Shown here: positions 54,985-61,846 of the stretch, in pieces
Numbering within the stretch: position 1 is the first letter of the stretch
How the letters are laid out: each line of letters starts with the position of its first letter
The notes under the pieces: model-generated
What the model was told of the DNA's origin: nothing
Seen by the model: the letters and a program-made list of their open reading frames with translations, nothing else
Databases searched by the model: none
Assembly (NCBI RefSeq): GCF_039851965.1
Contig: NZ_CP156674.1
Location: 744,001 to 808,000 of the forward strand
Length of the DNA stretch: 64,000 nucleotides
From: Pseudalkalibacillus hwajinpoensis
GTDB lineage: Bacteria > Bacillota > Bacilli > Bacillales > Guptibacillaceae
Direction of reading: 5' to 3'
Made by a program: the position numbers and the translations under genes

Positions 54985-55611
54985 TTATCTAGCCTGGTCC
55001 TCCGTTTGCTGCTTCCTGGTACGCTGGTTCAGTTTTAATTCAATGTACTTCCCTGCCCCCCACAGAAGAACGATCGCAAGTAGAATGAGCACCATTTCAA
55101 GGGGTCGATGGATTAAAGAAAAAACATCATGTCCAATAAATGATACTATTGAAATCATGACCATTTTTCCGAGGAGAACAGCAAGAACGAAACTTCTTAT
55201 GCTTATATTCGACAACCCTGCGACAACATTAATTAACGAAGAAGGTGTGAAAGGAAAACAGAGAAGAAGAAAGACCATTCCAAACCCATGTCGTTCAATC
55301 CATCGCAGCGTTTTTTCGATTTTGGCATGTTTTGTTACGATACGCATGAATCGCTGCCTCGCAAGCTTTCTGACCACCACGAAAACAAGCAATGCGCCAA
55401 GAGAAGCCCCGAACCATGACAATAAGGAGCCAAACCAGAATCCATATGCAGCTGCATTGCCAGCCACAAATAGAAATAACGGCAGAATGGGAATTACTGC
55501 TTCAAGCATTGGTAGCAGAATTCCTGGCAAAGGGCCAAGCGCTCGATACTGGCTAAGCCATTCTCTTATCGTTTCTTCATTCAGAAAATCTTTGATAATT
55601 TCCCATTCCAT
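54985..55611 (-). CDS. TVP38/TMEM64-family (DedA-like) membrane protein
   Basis: 208 residues with five to six membrane segments. The family core is visible: F-V-A-G-N-A-A-A-Y-G-F-W-F-G, G-A-S-L-G-A-L-L-V-F-V-V-V-R-K-L-A-R-Q-R, F-P-F-T-P-S-S-L-I-N-V-V-A-G-L-S and the basic tail Q-R-T-R-K-Q-Q. Members are thought to act in membrane lipid homeostasis (scramblase-like). B. subtilis YhjE has similar length. ATG behind GAGGTTG. Confidence 0.83.
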   Translation of the reverse strand: MEWEIIKDFLNEETIREWLSQYRALGPLPGILLPMLEAVIPILPLFLFVAGNAAAYGFWFGSLLSWFGASLGALLVFVVVRKLARQRFMRIVTKHAKIEKTLRWIERHGFGMVFLLLCFPFTPSSLINVVAGLSNISIRSFVLAVLLGKMVMISIVSFIGHDVFSLIHRPLEMVLILLAIVLLWGAGKYIELKLNQRTRKQQTEDQAR

Positions 55612-55713
55612 ATGGGATTCAACCTCGTTTCCTGGTGCGTACGTCAGAGTGACAGCACAAAATGCTTATTTCTCTTATTAAAGCATAATTAATAGTTATT
55701 AGAAAGAGAGAAG

Positions 55714-56178
55714 CTACTTCATTAATGCCTGATAGACTTCGGCATCAAGCTCTTCCGCTTTTTTCTTATTATAGGTCTTCTCATATCGAGGCTCGGAGGT
55801 GATCTTTGCTCCCCAGAACATCGTTTCCATTACCTGTTCTATCTCTACATTGATTTTCGCAAGTTTGAGCGAAACGCCTTTCATCGCTTCTTCTATGATT
55901 GTTGCCTTCCCTTGTATGGAGTAAACTGTTTCAAGTCCTATGATCGTTAACACCACTCCAGGATGACGCATCACATTTTGAACAGTTCGTGAATTCGAAG
56001 TCACTGAAAAACGAATATTTTTCTTATCGAAACTTTTCACCCATGATATTGCAGATACATTCGGGGTGTCACTTTCATAATCAATCGTAGAAAGCATCAC
56101 TAACCTCTCTCCTGCAAAAAACGCTTCAAGTTCATCCGTTAATTCTGTCACCTTATCCTTTTTAGCCAAACGACTCAT
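55714..56178 (-). CDS. Pyridoxamine 5'-phosphate-oxidase-family FMN-binding protein
   Basis: 154 residues with the split-barrel FMN fold: A-F-F-A-G-E-R-L-V-M-L-S-T-I-D-Y, A-I-S-W-V-K-S-F-D, I-R-F-S-V-T-S-N-S-R-T-V-Q-N. Family members are FMN-dependent reductases, haem oxygenases or storage proteins; the true reaction is unknown. ATG 56178 has AAAGG touching it; GTG 56151 behind AAAAAGGATAAG is an alternative start. Confidence 0.75.
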   Translation of the reverse strand: MSRLAKKDKVTELTDELEAFFAGERLVMLSTIDYESDTPNVSAISWVKSFDKKNIRFSVTSNSRTVQNVMRHPGVVLTIIGLETVYSIQGKATIIEEAMKGVSLKLAKINVEIEQVMETMFWGAKITSEPRYEKTYNKKKAEELDAEVYQALMK

Positions 56179-56288
56179 CCTTTCGATCTCTTATCACTAC
56201 TCTCTCCTAAAAGACTACCATGAATACCGCTTAATGGAAACGCTTTAGAAAACCCCTTTTACATTGGACTAACTCGAAGTTTGCCTAC

Positions 56289-56316
56289 AAAAAAAGACCG
56301 TGCTCATTGAGCACGG
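56289..56316 (-). terminator. Isolated terminator-like hairpin
   Basis: CCGTGCTC pairs with GAGCACGG around ATT, followed on the minus strand by seven T. No gene ends here; it would end any transcript leaving the intron's 3' exon. The rest of 56320-56704 is AT-rich and I see nothing coding in it. Confidence 0.55.
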
Positions 56317-56704
56317 ACAAAAGGGGGAAAATCACATTAAAACTTACTTAGGGGGTTTTGTAAGAACTATTCCCGCTCACCAGAAAACCAAACTTCAAAA
56401 CTAATATTTATTTTGAAATATTTTGTTTTTAATTAGTTGACCATCAAATTCAAGTCAGTTGGTTAACTATCGGGTAAATACACAAGCCTGACTTCGACTA
56501 GAGTAGAAGATTAAAATGAGTGAAATCAAGAGCAATCTCAAATTGCTTAGCACCAATAGCTTGTGTCCTGTAAATAAGGGGCTCATCTCCTTCAGTAGCA
56601 CTCGTTATTCAATCATCACTTTCGTAACTGCACATGCTAAACTCTCCAAAAGACAAATATGTTAAATTACAATCATCTAAAAATTATTAATAGAGAAAAT
56701 TTTA

Positions 56705-58567
56705 ATCGAATAGGAGGGGGTGACTAACCCCCGACCTCTCACACCACCGTACGTACGGATCCGTATACGGCGGTTTCATGAAAATCTAACGTGCTTCTAA
56801 CGATTTTAATCCTAACTGACGCCACTACTTGTCATTGAAGGTACGGTGGAGGATCGGGCTACTGGCAATTCGCCAGTAGCCTTTTCTTGTGTTGCTCCAT
56901 TCAAAAGCTTTCGCTTTTGTAACACCTAATGAAAGGAGTTCTTTCCTTCTTGTTTTAGGTGTTTTCCATTCCTTCCACCGGATCATTCGTAATCTCCTTC
57001 TCAACCATGCCATTAATTCTCTAAAAGTTGATGTCGTTTCAGCGAGCTGGAAATAGTTTCGCCACCCTACAATGAATTTGTTTAATTTCTTGATTCGATC
57101 GGACATCGCTAATCTCCACTTTCGTGATGTTAAGCGTCGAAGTTCCTGTTTTGCTCGTTGGATTGATTGTTTCGCGACCCTGATTTTCGAGTCTCGGTGG
57201 AGCGTGAAACTAAACCCAAGGAACGTTCGTTTCCACGGGCGGTCAATCGCACTCTTTTCCTTATTAACTTTTAGTTTTAATTTCTTCTTGATAAACTGGC
57301 TGATATTTCGAAGGATTCGTTCGGCTGCTCTTCTTGAGCCTACGTAAATCTGACAATCGTCGGCGTATCGAACGAAACGAATACCTCTTGACTCCAATTC
57401 CTTATCCAGTTCATTTAACACGATATTTGATAGAAGTGGACTTATAGGACTTCCTTGCGGTGTCCCTGCTTGGTTCGTCTGTGTTAGGCCGTTCTCCATA
57501 ACCCCAGCTTGTAGGTATCTCCGAATGATTCGAAGGATGCGACCGTCCTTAACCCGACAACTCAATGTGCGCATTAGTCGGTCGTGGTGAACGCGATCAA
57601 AGAATTTCTCCAGATCGATATCCACCACCCACCGGTATCCGTCATTGACATATTCTTGGGCTTTTCGGACCGCATCGTGTGCTCGTTTTCCTGGTCGGAA
57701 CCCGTAGCTTGAGTTGGAAAACGACGGATCGTAGATCCGTTGAAGATAAAGGTTGATAGCTTGTTGGATGAAGCGATCCATGGCGGTTGGAATGCCTAGC
57801 TTTCGTTTGCCTCCGTTCGGTTTCGGGATTTCGACACGACGGACGGGTGACGGTTGATAGGTTCCATCCAGAAGTTGGGCTTCAATCTCATTCCAGGACT
57901 CCGAGATCTGGGATTTCAGTTCAGACGTGGGAATGTGATCAACGCCGTGACTCCCTTTGTTTCGGACCACTCGTCGATAGGCTTCGTTTAAATTGTTCCG
58001 ATGAAGTATCTTTTCCAACATGCTTTCTTCCTCCACGTGACAGGTTTCTTTCCTTGTGTGGCACCAATTCTCCACGCTCCATATGCCCTCAGAGACTTCA
58101 CTCCTACCTCATATGTTGAGCTGAAATGTTCTGTGTCATCGAACGATGCGTACTTCGGTAGAACCTGTTCTCTATTCATGATTCGGTCCTTCCCGTACCA
58201 TCTCGAGTTTGGAACGGTACTATGACCTCGGCTGACTTCTGATGGTTCCGTGACTTCTCTTGAAGACAGTTACCATAGGTGTATGGCGTGACCGTCAGAC
58301 CTCCCCGGGTAAGTGCACAAACTTCCTCTCCATTTACCCGCCTCATTTACTGTCATTTCCTTTGGTCATTTGGACTTCGATGTGTGTTGCCATCTCATCC
58401 AAAAATGACAGCCTTGTATGAGATTCGTGTTCCTCGGGTCAGAGATTTGCCTCTGGCTTCCTTCAGATTCCGAGTCGCCTCGGACACCCTTGCCTTTGGC
58501 TAACGGCTACAATGACCTTTGCCGTTCGGGACTTGAACCCTATAGCGTATGCACATGCCGGGCACAC
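56705..58567 (-). mobile_element. Group II intron (class C type) with RT open frame
   Basis: Minus-strand 5' end GTGTGCCCGGCATGTGC at 58567 fits the GUGYG start. Domain V is around 56743-56775 (ACCGCCGTATAC ... GTACGGTGGTG). Domain VI is a GGGGG/CCCCC hairpin ending CTATTCGAT at 56705. The RT is inside domain IV. Directly upstream lies an intrinsic terminator hairpin, the target type of class C introns. Length about 1.86 kb. Confidence 0.85.
56825..58021 (-). CDS. ltrA: Group II intron reverse transcriptase/maturase
   Basis: 398 residues from ATG 58021 (M-L-E-K-I-L-H-R-N-N-L) behind GGAGG; the frame continues to 58075 without a better start. RT blocks: Y-G-F-R-P-G-K-R-A-H, V-V-D-I-D-L-E-K-F-F-D, Q-A-G-T-P-Q-G-S-P-I-S-P-L-L-S-N, and the active-site R-Y-A-D-D-C. 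A maturase/thumb domain follows; there is no HNH endonuclease domain, as in class C introns. It splices its own intron and primes mobility. No frameshift seen, so it may be active. Confidence 0.95.
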   Translation of the reverse strand: MLEKILHRNNLNEAYRRVVRNKGSHGVDHIPTSELKSQISESWNEIEAQLLDGTYQPSPVRRVEIPKPNGGKRKLGIPTAMDRFIQQAINLYLQRIYDPSFSNSSYGFRPGKRAHDAVRKAQEYVNDGYRWVVDIDLEKFFDRVHHDRLMRTLSCRVKDGRILRIIRRYLQAGVMENGLTQTNQAGTPQGSPISPLLSNIVLNELDKELESRGIRFVRYADDCQIYVGSRRAAERILRNISQFIKKKLKLKVNKEKSAIDRPWKRTFLGFSFTLHRDSKIRVAKQSIQRAKQELRRLTSRKWRLAMSDRIKKLNKFIVGWRNYFQLAETTSTFRELMAWLRRRLRMIRWKEWKTPKTRRKELLSLGVTKAKAFEWSNTRKGYWRIASSPILHRTFNDK

Positions 58568-58570
58568 AAC

Positions 58571-58598
58571 GAAAAAAACTTTCCAACTAGGAAAGTTT
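58571..58598 (-). terminator. Terminator of the 58.6-59.1 kb gene, interrupted downstream by the intron
   Basis: AACTTTCC pairs with GGAAAGTT around AACTA; T run on the minus strand, then CGTT and the intron start. The intron therefore sits a few bases after the T tract. Confidence 0.85.
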
Positions 58599-58620
58599 TA
58601 AGTAAGTGCAATTATGTAGA

Positions 58621-59139
58621 TCATGGGCGTATTTCAACAGGTATCCGAAACAAGAAGATCTCTTTCTGATCATCTATGACAATTGGAACTTCCACTTCTA
58701 CCTGATAAACGCCTGGGTTAAGTTGTTCAGTGGTCTGTGATTCTCCTTCAATAATCTCATCCTGTGAAACCTTTTTCTCTACTGAAGGAACAGGTGACGT
58801 ATAAGGAATAAGGACTTCATCTGTTTTTTGATCTGATATCTGATAGTCTAACAAAACATCTTCCACAACTGATATCTCTGTCCAGTCTTTACCTTCATAT
58901 TTAATTTTCGCAGTTAACGTGATCTTACCATCTGCAAGCTCGCTATTAACAAGGGCCCCAACCGGTATTTTCGGCTGTGTTTCTGAACGAGAAACAACAT
59001 TTTTTTGTTTTTCGCTCAATACATATTCACTTGTATTCATCTCCCCATCACTCATAAGCACGTTAGCCGCACCCACTACGATAAAAGCTACAAAGAAAAG
59101 TATAATGAATTTTGAGCTGTTAAACTTGATTCTTTTCAT
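58621..59139 (-). CDS. Membrane-anchored extracytoplasmic protein of unknown function
   Basis: 172 residues from ATG 59139 (GGAAGGATG upstream). Residues ~10-30 are a single hydrophobic segment; the rest is outside the cell and strand-rich (T-L-T-A-K-I-K-Y-E-G-K-D-W-T-E, V-Y-Q-V-E-V-E-V-P-I-V-I, I-F-L-F-R-I-P-V-E-I). It reads like a beta-sandwich domain. I do not recognise the family. Its terminator is followed by the group II intron. Confidence 0.65.
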   Translation of the reverse strand: MKRIKFNSSKFIILFFVAFIVVGAANVLMSDGEMNTSEYVLSEKQKNVVSRSETQPKIPVGALVNSELADGKITLTAKIKYEGKDWTEISVVEDVLLDYQISDQKTDEVLIPYTSPVPSVEKKVSQDEIIEGESQTTEQLNPGVYQVEVEVPIVIDDQKEIFLFRIPVEIRP

Positions 59140-59269
59140 GGTGACATCCTTCCATCCTAAATTCAATGCCACTATTATATCATTTCCGAATCCGAACAAT
59201 CGAAAAAGTTGTGATTCATAATTGATTTGCTACACTGATCTTAAGGTCACCTGGGAAGGATGTCATCAT

Positions 59270-59362
59270 ATGTCATTCATAATAGATATTCTATACGGGG
59301 TAGGAATTGTTTTCTTATTGATTGCAGGTCTCTATTTTGTAGATCTCTTTCGAAAAAAATAA
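59270..59362 (+). CDS. Possible 30-residue single-pass membrane peptide
   Basis: ATG at 59270 about eight bases after GGAAGGATG. The peptide has a hydrophobic centre (I-V-F-L-L-I-A-G-L-Y-F-V) and ends D-L-F-R-K-K, the pattern of a small membrane protein with a positive inside tail. Its stop is one base from the stop of the convergent gene, which suggests a real gene packed against it. Too short for family assignment. Confidence 0.5.
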   Translation: MSFIIDILYGVGIVFLLIAGLYFVDLFRKK

Positions 59363-59363
59363 G

Positions 59364-59582
59364 TTAAGCCTCAGGACCCACTTTATAAACAACCGAAGAA
59401 GAGGGATCGACTACGGATGCGTCATATTCCTTCTTCACCATCCCATCTGGCATATCTTTGATAGTCCGAACAAGCTCTGCTTCGTCAGGCCTGTACCCTT
59501 TCCTAGATAAAAATTCCATGATCTCTCTCGTTGTAACGGGTTCTTCAACACTTTTTAAAAAGGCAACCATTTCATTCTTCAT
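59364..59582 (-). CDS. Small protein with a winged-helix-like pattern, function unknown
   Basis: 72 residues from ATG 59582 (GGGAG upstream). V-A-F-L-K-S-V-E-E-P-V-T-T-R-E-I-M-E-F-L-S could be the first helices of a winged-helix domain; a strand follows at V-V-Y-K-V-G-P. I do not recognise the family. Convergent with the 30-residue peptide. Confidence 0.55.
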   Translation of the reverse strand: MKNEMVAFLKSVEEPVTTREIMEFLSRKGYRPDEAELVRTIKDMPDGMVKKEYDASVVDPSSSVVYKVGPEA

Positions 59583-59783
59583 AATATGACTCCCTTTCAT
59601 TGCTGCATTTTGTCTACATTATACAATTACCCTCCAATATTACGAAGCAACCATATAATCACGCCCTTTCCATTCCTAATAAAATTCGCTAAACTTAATT
59701 ACAGATCAACTGTTTTAACTGATTTGATTCTAATTTAGCTATAAAGCTAACCTATTTATTAGTAAAGGAAGGGGAAAATAGGG

Positions 59784-60248
59784 TTGCGTACATTCATGGT
59801 TATATTATCGATTTTACTGATTGTCCTTGCAGGCTGTGGGAACAATTCGGCGAATTCATCCTCAAACGATTCATCGGGAAGCGGAGGGGAAGACATGGAA
59901 GAAAAACTATCTTTTGAAACCGTTCAAATGGAGAATGCTCCAAATGATATAAAGACTACCGTTCAGCAAAAGTGGCTTGAGAAATCAACATTCACTGTGC
60001 CTTCAGGGGATGATCTCTATATTATTATTACAAGGGGCGAAATGCCTACAGGTGGTTATTCGGTTGCGATCGATACCATTGTCAAAAAAGGAAATCAATT
60101 GGTCGTTTCCTTCTATAATACAGACCCTAAGAAAGATGATATGGTTACCCAGGCTATTACAAAGCCAATTACCATTGCGCGCATTGATCTGACGAATGCT
60201 AGAGTGAAATTTAAAGAAATTCAGAAGAGCTCTCCTACAAAGGAATAA
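59784..60248 (+). CDS. PrcB-C-domain lipoprotein
   Basis: 154 residues from TTG 59784 behind GGAAGGGG. A signal peptide ends in L-A-G-C with lipidated Cys18, then an N/S/G-rich linker. The folded part has G-E-M-P-T-G-G-Y-S-V-A-I, V-V-S-F-Y-N-T-D-P, and I-T-K-P-I-T-I-A-R-I, the PrcB C-terminal pattern known from a treponemal protease complex. Function in Bacillus is unknown. Exported and membrane-attached. Confidence 0.78.
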   Translation: MRTFMVILSILLIVLAGCGNNSANSSSNDSSGSGGEDMEEKLSFETVQMENAPNDIKTTVQQKWLEKSTFTVPSGDDLYIIITRGEMPTGGYSVAIDTIVKKGNQLVVSFYNTDPKKDDMVTQAITKPITIARIDLTNARVKFKEIQKSSPTKE

Positions 60249-60312
60249 GCTCTTTTGTTTAGAATCCAATAATAACGTTTACAAATAACATGAGAGCTTT
60301 TTGGATCTAAGA

Positions 60313-60450
60313 GGGCAATTACGCTTTTCTTTTGTCCAGCTTCTTTGCCCAGACTCTCGAGCACTTCAACAACCAAAAGGAACACAAAAGACGTATTCTT
60401 TTTGGTTGTCTCCAGTGCTATTCGGGTCTAAACGGGCAATTACGCTTTTC
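60313..60450 (+). repeat. Single hairpin-repeat copy with 17-base direct repeats at its ends
   Basis: GGGCAATTACGCTTTTC occurs at 60313-60329 and 60434-60450, 121 bases apart. Between them is a stem with arms ACAACCAAAA / TTTTGGTTGT, loop AAAAGAC, and outer AGCACT / AGTGCT and CAGACTCTCGA / TTCGGGTCT pairing. Same architecture as the 6.8 kb array with different stem sequence. Its right edge directly precedes the ribosome site of the next gene. Confidence 0.8.
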
Positions 60451-60468
60451 ATGAAAGGGGATATTTTG

Positions 60469-61227
60469 ATGATTGTTTATGAGCATGGGAATTCTGTAGT
60501 GATGATTAAACAACATGATCATGCGCTGCTTTCTGGGCAGTTTGCGCGGGAGTTGAAGATGGATTATTGGCCTGATTTACGGTATCGTGAAGAGGTTCTT
60601 TTTGCGATTAAGCATCATGATCGCGGATGGATTGACCTTGATGAAGTGCCTTTTTGGAATGATCGCCAGCAGGCGCCTTATTCCTTTCTAGATTTCCCTC
60701 TAGCACCAAAATTGACGTTTTATAGAAAAGGCATTGAGGAAGTTAAGAAACAAACGTTTTATGGGTCATTTCTATGCAGCAAGCATTACCAGTCCTTTTT
60801 TAATGGGGCTAACGCAAATCAGGCATTAGCTTTCTATGAAGAGGAACAGCGACGTCAACAGGATCTAGAAAAGCATTTCGACATCTCAGATCCTCTTCTT
60901 ACTTTCCACTATCAGCTTCTTCAATTCTGTGATGATCTCTCTTTATTTGCCTGTTTTCAGGAGCCAGGTGTTGCACAGGAAGACGAGATAAAATGGTATA
61001 AGGATGGATTTCCGCAGCATTTTCATTTTCTACACCATAATGAAAAGGTAGTAGCTCACTGGCATAATGAAAAATCCATCAACCTCTCCCATCCCCTATT
61101 TCCAGAAGGACACACCTTCGAGGTTCAAATCAAGCAGGTTTCGAACGACTTGATTAAATCCAAGGGGATCGCCAACGCCTATCAATCTACTTCTTATGAA
61201 ACACGCACTTTCCAGTTCAACTCTTGA
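60469..61227 (+). CDS. DUF3891-family protein
   Basis: 252 residues from ATG 60469 behind AAAGGGG; the frame runs back through the hairpin repeat to 60301 but is not coding there. Features are I-K-Q-H-D-H-A-L-L-S-G-Q-F-A, A-I-K-H-H-D-R-G-W-I-D-L-D, and F-C-D-D-L-S-L-F-A-C. The repeated H-D and H-H-D look like HD-type metal sites, but function is unknown. Family name is recalled. Confidence 0.75.
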   Translation: MIVYEHGNSVVMIKQHDHALLSGQFARELKMDYWPDLRYREEVLFAIKHHDRGWIDLDEVPFWNDRQQAPYSFLDFPLAPKLTFYRKGIEEVKKQTFYGSFLCSKHYQSFFNGANANQALAFYEEEQRRQQDLEKHFDISDPLLTFHYQLLQFCDDLSLFACFQEPGVAQEDEIKWYKDGFPQHFHFLHHNEKVVAHWHNEKSINLSHPLFPEGHTFEVQIKQVSNDLIKSKGIANAYQSTSYETRTFQFNS

Positions 61228-61304
61228 AATCTAATGGATAGCAGAGTATTTGACATATCTGCGTATAATTCATCCTTTCTCAGAAGGAGAGGAATACTTA
61301 GATA

Positions 61305-61521
61305 ATTGGAACGTTTGACTGGTCATCACTAATAAATTTACATCGGTTACCAAAATCAGATGCAGTTGTTATGGTAGTCACAGTTGTTACTGTTCTCTGA
61401 TCTCTTTACTCATAACCTCGTAATCGGTGTTCTGTCCAGGATCATCTTAAGTGCCCTTTTCTTTTCGGCTAAAATAATCAATACCAGAGGAGCATATAAA
61501 GAGGAACTTCACTCACAATGA
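61305..61521 (+). pseudogene. Decayed 3' part of a SulP-type anion permease gene
   Basis: One frame reads I-G-T-F-D-W-S-S-L-I-N-L-H-R-L-P-K-S-D-A and continues to T-V-V-T-V-L then stop. After a shift the next frame reads F-T-H-N-L-V-I-G-V-L ... L-S-A-L-F-F-S-A-K. Together these match the last membrane segments of SulP/SLC26 transporters. No start and no upstream part remain, so it is a remnant. Confidence 0.7.
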
Positions 61522-61545
61522 TGAAGTTCCTCTTTATATGCTCCT
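61488..61545. repeat. 23-bp perfect inverted repeat in the SulP remnant
   Basis: AGGAGCATATAAAGAGGAAC (61488 on, arm to 61510) pairs without mismatch with 61523-61545; loop of 12 bases. It contains the remnant's stop codon. It could be the old terminator, extended, or an insertion end. The flanking 61228-61304 and 61546-61573 show nothing else. Confidence 0.75.
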
Positions 61546-61573
61546 TACTACAGTTCAACTGTATGCACAGGCA

Positions 61574-61714
61574 TTAGATAAATAAAGATAATAAATAGAT
61601 AAAGGCTCCAATAGTGGCAACAGAATAATTAAAAAGGCGATTGTTTTCAGACCAATTCGTTTCAGCGTTGAATTTATCAAAGGCAAGCATACGGTAATTC
61701 GTCTCGCTTCTCAT
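61574..61714 (-). CDS. Possible small membrane protein, function unknown
   Basis: 46 residues from ATG 61714 with AAAGGA ten bases upstream. The N-terminal half is polar (R-S-E-T-N-Y-R-M ... E-T-N-W-S-E-N-N) and the last ~17 residues are hydrophobic (V-A-T-I-G-A-F-I-Y-L-L-S-L-F-I), so it looks tail-anchored. No known family. Overlaps nothing. Confidence 0.5.
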   Translation of the reverse strand: MRSETNYRMLAFDKFNAETNWSENNRLFNYSVATIGAFIYLLSLFI

Positions 61715-61813
61715 CCTCAACACGTCCTTTATTCGATTATTCTTACACAACCTTGCGTATATCGTAAGCGCTTTCTTATTTCTTGTAAAGCATAATTACG
61801 ATCCATGTCCAAT

Positions 61814-61838
61814 AAAAAAAGCGCTTCATCAGCGCTTT
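61814..61838 (-). terminator. Rho-independent terminator after the PAS kinase
   Basis: AAAGCGCT pairs with AGCGCTTT around TCATC; seven T on the minus strand. Confidence 0.85.
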
Positions 61839-61846
61839 CCATCACT

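Noticed and set aside
56517..56666. A 49-codon plus-strand frame in the intron's 3' exon
   Set aside because: No ribosome site and no recognisable sequence; treated as chance.
58001..58503. Plus-strand frames over the intron 5' region
   Set aside because: They lie in structured intron RNA and RT antisense, without ribosome sites.
60301..60468. N-terminal extension of the DUF3891 protein
   Set aside because: It is translated hairpin repeat; the ATG at 60469 has its own AAAGGGG site.
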